Origin: Rhodospirillales bacterium
GTDB lineage: Bacteria; Pseudomonadota; Alphaproteobacteria; Rhodospirillales; Defluviicoccaceae
Direction: 5' to 3'
NCBI GenBank assembly: GCA_016712595.1
Contig: JADJQT010000008.1
Span: 1-58,205, forward strand
Length of the DNA stretch: 58,205 nt
Positions 1 through 7,255 of this stretch are shown piece by piece. The position numbers were made by a program, and so were the translations under genes. The number at the start of each line of letters is the position of its first letter. Within the stretch, counting starts at the first letter, position 1. Below the pieces are notes generated by a model that saw only the letters and a program-made list of their open reading frames with translations, made no database searches and was not told the DNA's origin.

Positions 1-2
1 AG

Positions 3-674
3 GGCCTGATGCGGGAGTGGGTGCAGGATCCGGCCAGTGACTTTCATTTCGTCGAGTGCGTCGATGCCGAAGATGGCGTCGCCAAGATCCTGCAGATCGT
101 CCGCGACCGCATCCCGGCCCGCCATGGCCTCGATCCGATCCGCGACGTCCAGGTGCTGTGCCCGATGAACCGCGGCGGCCTCGGTGCTCGCTCGTTGAAC
201 ATCGATCTGCAACAGGCGCTCAATCCGCCGGGCGAATTGCACGTCGAGCGCTTCGGCTCGACCTACGGCATCGGCGACAAGGTGATGCAGGTCGAGAACG
301 ACTACGACAAGGAGGTCTACAACGGCGACCTCGGCGTCGTCCGCGCCATCGATGCCGAGGCGTCTGAGATGGTGCTGGAGTTCGAGAGCCGGGGCCTGAC
401 CTATGGCTTCGGCGAACTGGACGAGATCGCCCTCGCCTACGCCACCACCATCCACAAGTCGCAGGGTTCGGAATATCCCGCCGTGGTCATCCCGCTGACC
501 ACGCAGCATTACCCGATGCTGCAGCGGAACCTGCTGTACACCGCCGTCACTCGCGGCAAGCGGCTGGTCGTCGTGGTCGGCCAGAAGAAGGCCCTGGCGA
601 TCGCGGTGAAGAGAAAACAGACCGGGCGAAGGTGGTCGAAGCTGCGGGAGTGGCTGGCCGGATGCGTGGGCTGA
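3..674 (+). CDS. ATP-dependent RecD-like DNA helicase, C-terminal part (5' end outside window)
   Basis: The reading frame is open to the left edge, so only the last ~223 residues of a superfamily 1B helicase are seen. The tail has the C-terminal helicase signature of RecD2/TraA-type enzymes: a YGIGDKVMQ..NDY..EVYNGD SH3-like segment (about residues 85-105), then motif V ATTIHKSQGSEYPAVV (about 147-162) and motif VI LLYTAVTRGKRLVVVVG (about 176-192). Such proteins unwind DNA 5'-3' and occur as stand-alone RecD2 or fused to relaxases. Which form this is cannot be told because the N-terminus is missing. The gene ends in TGA at 672-674 with no close downstream partner. Confidence 0.85.
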   Translation, partial: GLMREWVQDPASDFHFVECVDAEDGVAKILQIVRDRIPARHGLDPIRDVQVLCPMNRGGLGARSLNIDLQQALNPPGELHVERFGSTYGIGDKVMQVENDYDKEVYNGDLGVVRAIDAEASEMVLEFESRGLTYGFGELDEIALAYATTIHKSQGSEYPAVVIPLTTQHYPMLQRNLLYTAVTRGKRLVVVVGQKKALAIAVKRKQTGRRWSKLREWLAGCVG

Positions 675-1002
675 TCTGCCACCCTCGTCGAAAAGCACGA
701 TCCACGGGCGCGGAGCGGAAGCCCCCTCGCCTGCCGGCTCGGCGCGCGTAGCGCCGCAGCGCCGGCGATGCGGTCCGCGTCCGGAACGACGCGCACACGC
801 ACGCCCGATCATAGCCTTGGCGCATTGCCGAACGGAGGACGGTCTTTGATGTGCCACACCACCGCTGCCACGCCGTGGTGGCACGGCGAGCGCCGTCGTC
901 CCGGGCGGGCGGCATATGCTATCTTCGGAGGCTTGGAGGATCGGCGAGCGACGGAGACGGCAGCGTGTTGCGAAGCGGATGTCGGGATCAGGAGGGCTGG
1001 GT
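675..1002. other. Non-coding stretch with one hairpin
   Basis: No reading frame with a ribosome binding site is convincing here. An imperfect inverted repeat at 851-884 (arms starting GTGCCAC and ending GTGGCAC) could form a hairpin. It is not followed by a T-run, so a terminator role for the helicase gene is only possible. Confidence 0.35.
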
Positions 1003-1410
1003 ATGAGTGACGTGACGAAGGGATTTCGTGACCGGCGGTTTCTCTCGCTTTCCGAACGCGACAAGCAGGACATGCTCAAGCTGATGGCTCGTGTCGCCGA
1101 GCAGGCCTACCGTCGCGGCGCGCAGCAGGGTGCCGGCCTCGCACAGAGACCCTGGTTTCGCGCGGACCTCGGGCAGTGGCGCTACGAGCCGTCGCTCGAT
1201 CTCTCACCGTGGCTCGACAGTCCGCGGATGACGACGAGCCTGGAGCGGCTCGATGGCGAATGCGGTGAGGAACTGCGCAGGATCGGCTTGCCGCTCGAGG
1301 ACACGTCGTCTCGGGCGTCGAGCGATCGACCGTGGCCGATGGCCTGGAGACGCTCCAGGTGGGCCGGCTACACGCGAGAGCAGCGCTGTTCCATTGCCGC
1401 GTCGGAGTGA
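1003..1410 (+). CDS. Hypothetical protein, 135 aa
   Basis: I chose the ATG at 1003 because AGGAGG lies 7 bases upstream; an in-frame start at 916 has no such site. The protein begins MSDVTKGFRDRRFLSLSE and has a short helical segment with a YRRGAQQGAG motif, a pattern common in small uncharacterised plasmid proteins. No catalytic motif, signal peptide or membrane segment is visible. The C-terminal third is arginine- and serine-rich and may be read through after a lost stop. No function is proposed. Confidence 0.45.
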   Translation: MSDVTKGFRDRRFLSLSERDKQDMLKLMARVAEQAYRRGAQQGAGLAQRPWFRADLGQWRYEPSLDLSPWLDSPRMTTSLERLDGECGEELRRIGLPLEDTSSRASSDRPWPMAWRRSRWAGYTREQRCSIAASE

Positions 1411-1496
1411 AAGGCGGCCTGGTAGAGGTGGCCAAGACGAGCGGAGCGAAAGGCCAACACTGTCAGGAAACATAGCCGTGTTCCGACGGGCTGGAC

Positions 1497-1985
1497 GTGA
1501 TCTCCAGTCGTTCGCCTCCTGCATTGGAGCAGAGTCTGGCCGAGGCGCGTGCGCTCGGGTTTGCCCTATCCGCGGAGATGCAAACAGGGGCGCTCATGCG
1601 CATGCTGGCCGCGAGCAAGCCAAGTGGCCGCATTCTGGAGATCGGCACCGAGACCGGTGTTGGCACCGCTCGGTTGCTCGACGGTATGGATGCGACGAGC
1701 CGGATCATCAGTGTGGATATCGATCCGCAGCTCCAGGGGGTTGCTCGCGAGTTCTTGGGCGCTGATCCGCGTTTAGAACTCATTTGCGCCGCCGCCGCGA
1801 TCTTTGTCACCCGTCAGAAAGTATGGGCACCTGTGGAGCCGTCGTGGCGGCCTCTAGGTCGTCGACTATATGCTTCGGCAACCCACCTGGCCGAAAGATC
1901 ATGCTCCTCGGGTGATCCGGCCGGCTTTCGCCATTCGCGAAACGCTCCGATCTTATCGGGGTCGGTCTCGCGTGGGTGAGCGGCG
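1497..1985 (+). pseudogene. Decayed class I SAM-dependent methyltransferase
   Basis: The first ~97 codons encode a good Rossmann methyltransferase start: motif I ILEIGTETGVGTARLL (about residues 46-61) and the acidic motif II end IISVDIDPQL (about 69-78). After RLELICA near 1790 the frame loses all similarity. Further on, a different frame (around 1868-1915) gives YMLRQPTWPKDHAPRV, which resembles the late DDMLPQPNWP..HAP motif of this methyltransferase family. The gene therefore appears to have suffered at least one frameshift plus a deletion in its middle. A substrate cannot be inferred. The N-terminal ATG/GTG is unsure because upstream sequence is also open. Confidence 0.62.
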
Positions 1986-2062
1986 TTCTCGTGCTGACAC
2001 GCCGGTGATCGCCTTCGAATCGCACCTCAAGCTGGCTTTCGGGGCGCGCCTGCCGGAGCCGC

Positions 2063-2088
2063 CAAAGTCATTACCGGTAATGACTTTG
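2063..2088. promoter_or_regulatory. 26-bp perfect palindrome upstream of parA (operator or centromere candidate)
   Basis: The left arm is CAAAGTCATTACC and the right arm is its exact complement, giving 13+13 bases with no mismatch and no spacer. It ends 68 bases before the parA start. A single perfect palindrome next to a ParA operon could be the operator bound by the partition proteins or a parS-like centromere. It does not match the usual repABC parS consensus. Function is inferred from position only. Confidence 0.6.
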
Positions 2089-2155
2089 CTTTATTCATTA
2101 GGTGGCCCGCCTCAAGGATCGTAAGGAGCGTCTCTGCCTCCTGTGGGACGTCGAT

Positions 2156-2794
2156 ATGCCAGCAAGTGCCAAGCGGCTTCTCGTTAGCAGCCCTAAAGGA
2201 GGGGTTGGAAAAACGACGCTTGTCCGTAACCTCGCCGTAGCAGCGGCACATAGGGGCGTGCGAGTTATGATGGCGGACCTCGACAAACAACGCTCGCTCA
2301 GCGAGTGGTGGTCACGCCGCCCCGATCAGCTTATTCAGATCAGCTGCCTCGCAGCTGATATAGCCGATGCTGAGAGCGTAATCGACGCAGCCGACGGTCA
2401 TGACGTCCTGATGATCGATACACCTACCGCAGTAGAGGAACATCCCTCCGCCGTTAAACTTTTGCTCCTCGCAGCGGACTTCGTGCTGATTCCGACGGGT
2501 GTAAGCCGGGACGACACAAACTCGGTATCTCGGTGGATGGAGCTTGTAAACGGATTGCAGCGACCATCTGGATTCGTTCTGACGCGCGTCAACCGACGCG
2601 CTCGAAGCCTCCTTGAAGCCAAGCGCAGGCTCGCTGCGGCATCCGGGCGAACGTTGCCAATTGAAGTTCCGTTGTTTGAAGACTTCAATCTCTCTGCAGA
2701 TACCGGAACAGGCATCATGGAGATACGTGGCGCCAGCGGTGCTGACGACATTGATGCGCTATGGTTGTACATTGCAAGGGAGATGGGACTCTGA
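2156..2794 (+). CDS. parA: ParA-family partition ATPase
   Basis: This 212-residue protein has the deviant Walker A box SSPKGGVGKTTL at residues 11-22, with the signature lysine of MinD/ParA ATPases, then the motif MADLDKQRSL and the Walker B-like DVLMIDTPT. The short N-terminus, without a helix-turn-helix extension, is like the small type Ib ParA proteins. I chose the ATG at 2156 because it places the Walker box at the usual distance; an in-frame GTG at 2102 lacks a ribosome site. The next gene starts one base after its stop, so the two are co-transcribed, and a perfect palindrome lies upstream. It probably segregates the host replicon. Base composition is visibly less GC-rich than neighbouring regions, suggesting separate acquisition. 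Confidence 0.85.
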   Translation: MPASAKRLLVSSPKGGVGKTTLVRNLAVAAAHRGVRVMMADLDKQRSLSEWWSRRPDQLIQISCLAADIADAESVIDAADGHDVLMIDTPTAVEEHPSAVKLLLLAADFVLIPTGVSRDDTNSVSRWMELVNGLQRPSGFVLTRVNRRARSLLEAKRRLAAASGRTLPIEVPLFEDFNLSADTGTGIMEIRGASGADDIDALWLYIAREMGL

Positions 2795-2795
2795 C

Positions 2796-3437
2796 ATGGC
2801 CGTAGAAATCCTATCCAAGAATGCCGTTCGGCAGCGCCAGGCCGCCGGCGATGAACGAGTCAGCGCTGTTACTGTCGCAGACGTGGATCTTCGCATCAAA
2901 GAGGATTTCATTCGTGAAATCTCCAATCTGTGGCGCGATGTGCAGCGGCGTGTATTGATGATCGGCCGCTATCTCAATCGCGCCAAGACAATGCTTCCGC
3001 ACGGCGAATTCCAGCAGATGATCAAAGCGGAATTGCCGTTTTCCGAGCAGGTCGCATATCAGATGCGCCAAGTCGCTGCCGCTGTCGATGCCGGGCGATT
3101 TTTGGAAGAAGAACTGCCGCAAAATTATTCGGTCGCTTACCAAGTCGTAACTCTATCGGAACGAGAGGTCCAGATCGCTCGTCAGAGACGGCTGTTCCGC
3201 CCAAATGTTCGCCGCTCAGAACTGCTGGCCTTTAAACGTGAGCTTAGACCTATTCAGCCGGCGAGCTCCTCTCGAGATCGAGAAGACCTTGTGGCCGAAC
3301 GCAATCGTTTATTGCAGCGATTGGCCGAGCTGGACACTTTGCTCGGCCCTCTCATTGAGCACGACAATGATGTCCTTATCGAGTCAGCCCTGCCCGCTCT
3401 TGTTGGCGATGCGGCGCCGACCGAGGAAGTCGGCTGA
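2796..3437 (+). CDS. DUF3102-like protein, probable partner of ParA
   Basis: The start ATG at 2796 follows the parA stop (2792-2794) by one base. The 213-residue product carries a segment around residues 35-95 (motifs RRVLMIGRYLNRAK, HGEFQQMIKAELPFSEQVA) that resembles the DUF3102 region found in plasmid and phage proteins. A helical, charged C-terminal part with ERNRLLQRLAELDTLL follows and could be a coiled coil. No canonical ParB box is seen. The tight coupling to parA suggests it is the DNA-binding partner of the partition system, but this is inference. Confidence 0.6.
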   Translation: MAVEILSKNAVRQRQAAGDERVSAVTVADVDLRIKEDFIREISNLWRDVQRRVLMIGRYLNRAKTMLPHGEFQQMIKAELPFSEQVAYQMRQVAAAVDAGRFLEEELPQNYSVAYQVVTLSEREVQIARQRRLFRPNVRRSELLAFKRELRPIQPASSSRDREDLVAERNRLLQRLAELDTLLGPLIEHDNDVLIESALPALVGDAAPTEEVG

Positions 3438-3439
3438 CA

Positions 3440-3670
3440 TCGCGGATCACTTCTGGTTTCTCGATAAAGCCCTGAGCGAGCTGTTGCCGCTCCCCCGACT
3501 TGAACGAGGCCTGCAGCTGGACGTGCGCTCGTTCCCTGCCCTGTGACTGCGCCAGGTTGTTCCAGTCCGTGCCCTTATCGCCTTTAAGCACCGGAAAGAT
3601 CGCCTGCCCCCCGATCGCGGCTGCGGCCTCCTCCGCCTTCTCGCGGCCGACGTTGCGCCTTGGCCGCCCG
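3440..3670 (-). pseudogene. Fragment of a Toprim/primase-like plasmid protein
   Basis: On the minus strand a short open stretch contains GREKAEEAAAAIGGQAIFP, then GTDWNNLAQSQGRERA. This recalls the C-terminal Toprim-type segment (KAAEAVGG.A..P......DWNDL) of plasmid primase or antirestriction proteins. The 5' part is absent and the 3' part runs into the end of the DUF3102 gene. I read it as a leftover truncated on both sides. The similarity is short, so the family call is tentative. Confidence 0.42.
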
Positions 3671-3822
3671 CCCCGTCGCACCCCATCATGGGAGGGCCGA
3701 TCGGCCGATCCCCAGGACCGTCGCGCGTGCTGACCGAGCCGACCGCCCACGACGAGCCGGGTTCAGCCGGGCTGCCGATGGCTCCACGACGCATCGGGCG
3801 CCGCGAACCGCCGGCGGGAGCG

Positions 3823-5172
3823 TCACAGCACGCCGTTCAGCGCGTTGTCCTCGAACAGGTCGCCCTCTTCGATGTAGGCGGCGAGGGTGGCGTAGCTGGC
3901 GTGGCGGCCGAGCTGCTTGAGCTGGGCGGGGTGGACGCGGCGGTCCTTGGCGGTGTTCATGGCCCCGCGCTTGAGGCTGTGGCCGCCGAGGATGCGGTGA
4001 TCGAAGCCGGCGGCGGCGCCGCGCGCCTTGACGATGCGGGCGACGGTGCCGGGATCGATGGCGGCCTCGCCGACCACGAAGGTCGGCGTCCCGCCGGCGG
4101 GAGCGGTGGGCGGCCGCGGCGTCGTCCAGATGCGCCGGAACAGCGGCCCGTCGCTGATCTGCGCCGCCGCGCACCAGCGCCGGAGCGCCCGCACCGGACA
4201 GAGCGCGCTGGTGCCGTAGGGGATGCCGACGACGACGCCCCGGGCGCGCCGGTCGCCCTTGGAGACCGGCAGGGTGATGCGCAGTCCGTGCTCGCTCTCT
4301 TCGAGGTCGGCGATGGTGATCCGCGCCAGCTCGGCGCGGCGCAACGCGCCGGCGAAGCCGAGGAGCAGCAGGGCGCGGTCGCGCAGGCCGGGCAGGTCGT
4401 CCTTGATCGGGGCGAGGATCTCGCGCAGCAGGCCGATCTTCGCCGCCAGCTTCGGCCGCGGCCCGTCGCCGTCGCGGCGGGCGGTGCGCTCGAGGCCGGC
4501 GATGGTTTCGCCGACGATGGCGGTGGTGGTCGGCGACGGCAGGCCGGCGAGATAGTGCAGGTAGCCGATCGCCGCCAGCCGCAGCCGCAGGGTGTTGGCG
4601 GCGAGCGGCTTCGCCGGCGGCAGCGGGTAGCGTTCGGCGGCGAGGAACGCCGCGACCGCGGCCGGGCCGGCGGGCAGGGGCGTGAGCCCGTGGCCCTCGC
4701 ACCACGTGCACCAGGCGCGCACCCCGGCGCGGTAGGCGCGGCGGGTGTTCTCGGCCTTGGCGCGGCGGGCGAGGGCCTCGGCGGTACGCTGGGCGGTGGC
4801 CAGGGTGCCGTCGGCGACCGGCAGCGCCTGGTCGAACAGGTCGTCGAACCAGGCGCGCACCGCCGCCGGGCGCTCGCCGAGCGGCGCGGCGGCACCGCCG
4901 TCCGCGATGGTCCCGCCGCCGGTGACGGGAGCGTCGATGACCGGGACAGGATCGCCGACCGCGGCCGCCGCTGCCGACGACGACGACGAAACAGAGTCGG
5001 AAATCGGGTTCGATGTCGACTGAGCGCGGCCATCCCCGAGGCGTCGCCGCAACCGGGTCAGGACGGTCGCAGGGTCGACGGCGCCCTCGCACACGCCCGA
5101 CAAGGCCGGTAAGCAAGCGATTGGCATTGTCCGACCGGAATGTCGCGCGTCAACTCTGAGCGCCGTTCGCAC
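3823..5172 (-). CDS. Tyrosine recombinase / site-specific integrase
   Basis: The protein (449 aa if the first start is used; the conserved region begins near residue 110) has an N-terminal SAM-like core-binding domain (AENTRRAYRAGVRAWCTWCE) and a C-terminal catalytic domain. Visible catalytic elements are the first arginine in GALRRAELARI, the box II HSLKRG (H-x-x-K/R) and LGRHASYATLAAYIE with the nucleophilic tyrosine near the C-terminus. The N-terminal ~100 residues are low-complexity (Ser/Ala/Gly rich), so the true start may be internal, for example MPIACLPAL. It transcribes toward the partition module. It could have integrated the element or a nearby cassette. Confidence 0.85.
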   Translation of the reverse strand: MRTALRVDARHSGRTMPIACLPALSGVCEGAVDPATVLTRLRRRLGDGRAQSTSNPISDSVSSSSSAAAAAVGDPVPVIDAPVTGGGTIADGGAAAPLGERPAAVRAWFDDLFDQALPVADGTLATAQRTAEALARRAKAENTRRAYRAGVRAWCTWCEGHGLTPLPAGPAAVAAFLAAERYPLPPAKPLAANTLRLRLAAIGYLHYLAGLPSPTTTAIVGETIAGLERTARRDGDGPRPKLAAKIGLLREILAPIKDDLPGLRDRALLLLGFAGALRRAELARITIADLEESEHGLRITLPVSKGDRRARGVVVGIPYGTSALCPVRALRRWCAAAQISDGPLFRRIWTTPRPPTAPAGGTPTFVVGEAAIDPGTVARIVKARGAAAGFDHRILGGHSLKRGAMNTAKDRRVHPAQLKQLGRHASYATLAAYIEEGDLFEDNALNGVL

Positions 5173-5285
5173 CGCACGTCATGCGGCGTTAACAGGGCCG
5201 TCCTACGGCGTTCACACCACGAGCGCATCCTCGGCAGAATGGCGCGGACGCGATCCGCTCCGCGCCGCGGAGAAGGAACCGGACG

Positions 5286-5618
5286 ATGGCTCGTGTTCAC
5301 TTGCCGCTCCTCAGCGGCCGCGATGTTCCCCTCGCCAGACTCGCGTGCACGAATGGTACGCGCGTCGTCGACGTGATCCACCCCGCCAATGCCACCGCGC
5401 CGCGGCCCGCAGCTCACCCTGAGCGAGCCGAGCTGGGCTCGGTGATGCCGACCCGCGAGCACCTGTTGAAAGCCGTCGGCTTGCACGACTTCGCCGATGC
5501 CAAGGACTGGGCCGACGCGCTGAACGAACTCGCCGAACTCTCCGATGCGGAGATCAGCAATCTTGCCGACCTGGTCCGTAACCATCCGCCGGGGCTTTCA
5601 ATTACCCACAAGTTGTGA
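5286..5618 (+). CDS. Hypothetical protein, 110 aa
   Basis: The ATG at 5286 is preceded by GAAGGAA at a good distance. The product has a proline/alanine-rich N-terminal half and a helical C-terminal half (FADAKDWADALNELAELSDAEISNLADLV). No membrane segment, signal peptide or known motif is visible. It is divergent from the tyrosine recombinase. No function is proposed. Confidence 0.45.
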   Translation: MARVHLPLLSGRDVPLARLACTNGTRVVDVIHPANATAPRPAAHPERAELGSVMPTREHLLKAVGLHDFADAKDWADALNELAELSDAEISNLADLVRNHPPGLSITHKL

Positions 5619-5693
5619 ATCGGCTCCGCCGTGGGACCCCTAGGACATGCTGCCTCAACGGATTGATAAATCACATAAACGTCGATCTCCGCT

Positions 5694-5723
5694 GGGGTCC
5701 CCATCGGCGCCGATCGGGACCCC
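5694..5723. repeat. 30-bp near-perfect palindrome
   Basis: The arms GGGGTCCC and GGGACCCC flank a 12-bp self-complementary core ATCGGCGCCGAT; only positions 9 and 22 break the symmetry. It lies in a ~380-bp gene-free interval (5619-6001) between a hypothetical gene and a serine recombinase. It could be an operator, a recombinase site or a strong hairpin in RNA. The rest of the interval shows no supported gene. Confidence 0.55.
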
Positions 5724-5982
5724 CACGTCGCGCCGAGTGCCCGTTTTAGATCAAAGGAGTAGGCTGCATTTTCGCGGGGTCCTAACGTAGTGCCTATTCA
5801 CAGTGGTGGTCGCGGTTATGGCGCAAGAACGGCAGAGGCGGTAAGGGCGCGTCCGCTGGCTGACGAGGATCTCGGGTTCTCGCTTGCCCGTCCTAAATCG
5901 ATCGTTTTCGGACACCATCCGCAGCCCTGTGCAGAAATTAGGCTTGCGGGTTTCTGAACAGGGTGTATATTACGGACATCGA

Positions 5983-5994
5983 TTCCGTACGGAA
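5983..5994. promoter_or_regulatory. 12-bp palindrome just upstream of serine recombinase
   Basis: TTCCGTACGGAA is perfectly self-complementary and ends 7 bases before the recombinase ATG at 6002. Small serine recombinases often bind symmetric sites next to their own gene for recombination or autorepression, so this is a candidate crossover site or operator. Confidence 0.4.
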
Positions 5995-6001
5995 ATCGTC
6001 G

Positions 6002-6595
6002 ATGCCGCGCACCTTCGCCTACCTCCGCGTGTCGACCACCGGCCAGACGACCGAGAACCAGCTGCAGGAGATCATCGCCGCCGGCTTCCAGGTCGAGCCG
6101 CGGCGCGTGGTCGCCGAGACCGTCTCCGGCGGAGTGGCCGCAACACAACGTCGCGGCTTCGCCCGGCTGCTCGATCGACTGGAGGCGCGCGACGTGCTGG
6201 TGGTCACCAAGCTCGACCGGCTCGGCCGCAACGCCATCGACGTCGGCGCCACGGTGAAGAAGCTGGCGGAGATGGGCGTGCGGGTGCACTGCCTGGCGCT
6301 CGGCGGCGTCGACCTCACCAGCTCAGCCGGCAAGCTGACGATGGGCGTGATCAACGCCGTCGCCGAGTTCGAGCGGGACCTCCTGGTCGAGCGCACCCAG
6401 GCCGGCCTCGGCCGGGCCCGGGCCGAAGGCAGGAAGCTCGGCCGGCCGGCCACGCTGACTGCCGCGCAGCGCGAGACTGTCGCGCTGCGCTTGCGGGAGG
6501 GAGCGAGCGTGTCGGCGCTGGCGCGCGAGTTCGCCACCAGCCGGCAGACGATCATGCGGGCACGAGACACCGGGCCCGGCTGGGCGGCGGAGTAG
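6002..6595 (+). CDS. Serine recombinase (resolvase/invertase family)
   Basis: The 197-residue protein begins MPRTFAYLRVSTTGQ with the catalytic serine at residue 11, followed by VVTKLDRLGRNAIDV, an arginine-containing active-site segment, and AEFERDLLVERTQAGL, the E-helix hallmark. A C-terminal DNA-binding part (about 150-190: ALAREFATSRQTIMRARD) looks like the Hin-type helix-turn-helix. I prefer the ATG at 6002 to an in-frame ATG at 5963 because homologues start right before the FAYLRVS strand. It is followed after 3 bases by the HNH-like gene, so the two form a unit. A second copy of this arrangement is at 24971-26011. Confidence 0.86.
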   Translation: MPRTFAYLRVSTTGQTTENQLQEIIAAGFQVEPRRVVAETVSGGVAATQRRGFARLLDRLEARDVLVVTKLDRLGRNAIDVGATVKKLAEMGVRVHCLALGGVDLTSSAGKLTMGVINAVAEFERDLLVERTQAGLGRARAEGRKLGRPATLTAAQRETVALRLREGASVSALAREFATSRQTIMRARDTGPGWAAE

Positions 6596-6598
6596 GGG

Positions 6599-7027
6599 AT
6601 GCCGATCCGCCGCGAGCTGCGCCGTCTCTATCCCCGGCACTGGCCCGAGCTCAGCCGGCGCGTCCGCTTCGAGCGGGCCGGCGGGCGGTGTCAGGGCTGC
6701 GGCCGGCCGCACGCCACCATCGTCCGCTGTCTGCCGGACGGCCGCTGGTTCGATCCGGCCGAGGGTACGTGGCGCGACGGCAAGGGTCGGCTCGCCCGCT
6801 GGCCGGACCTCGAGCAGATGACGCGGCAGCGGACGACGCGGGTCGTTCTCGCCGCCGCGCATCTCGATCACGACCCGCGCAACAATCGGCTGCGCAACCT
6901 GCGCAGCTTCTGCCAGCGCTGCCACATGCTGCACGACCGGCCGCATCACCTGGCGCAGCGGCGGATCACCTATCTTCTGCGCCGCGCCCTGGGCGACCTG
7001 TTCCTGGGACCTTATCGCGCCGGCTGA
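6599..7027 (+). CDS. HNH-endonuclease-like zinc protein, partner of serine recombinase
   Basis: The 142-residue protein has an early cysteine pair CQGCG (about residue 34), then AAHLDHDPRNNRLRNL (about 87-102) and CQRCHMLHD (about 106-114), the order of a zinc-coordinated HNH fold with the H-D-H and N residues in place. A segment RWFDPAEGTWRDG between the cysteine pairs is an insertion not typical of short HNH proteins. The gene directly follows the serine recombinase. A close paralogue (almost 90% alike by eye) follows a different serine recombinase at 25577. It may nick or cut DNA during movement, or be carried cargo; neither is shown. Confidence 0.7.
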   Translation: MPIRRELRRLYPRHWPELSRRVRFERAGGRCQGCGRPHATIVRCLPDGRWFDPAEGTWRDGKGRLARWPDLEQMTRQRTTRVVLAAAHLDHDPRNNRLRNLRSFCQRCHMLHDRPHHLAQRRITYLLRRALGDLFLGPYRAG

Positions 7028-7077
7028 AAGCCGGCCTACCGTGAATCCGTGCCCCGATAACTCACTCGCGCCTTGGT

Positions 7078-7097
7078 GCGTAGGTTGCGGAAAGGCC
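7078..7097 (+). repeat. 20-bp motif shared with 28531-28550
   Basis: GCGTAGGTTGCGGAAAGGCC here and GCGTAGGTTACGGAAAGGCC at 28531-28550 differ at one base. A related core TTATGGAAA occurs at 13322-13337 and 29156-29175 beside integrase sequences. This copy sits in the gap between the HNH gene and the giant helicase gene. Confidence 0.45.
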
Positions 7098-7255
7098 AAT
7101 GAGTGCAAGCCGTGACACCTACCCCGATGGCGTAAACTACTAACGCTCCCGATTGTCAGGCGATCGGCGCGTCGGGGTTATTCTCAAGCCTGCTGGATTG
7201 ACCGCACCCCCCATAGGTGTACAAACGAGCTAGCATTGCGTTCGGGGGGCGTCCC

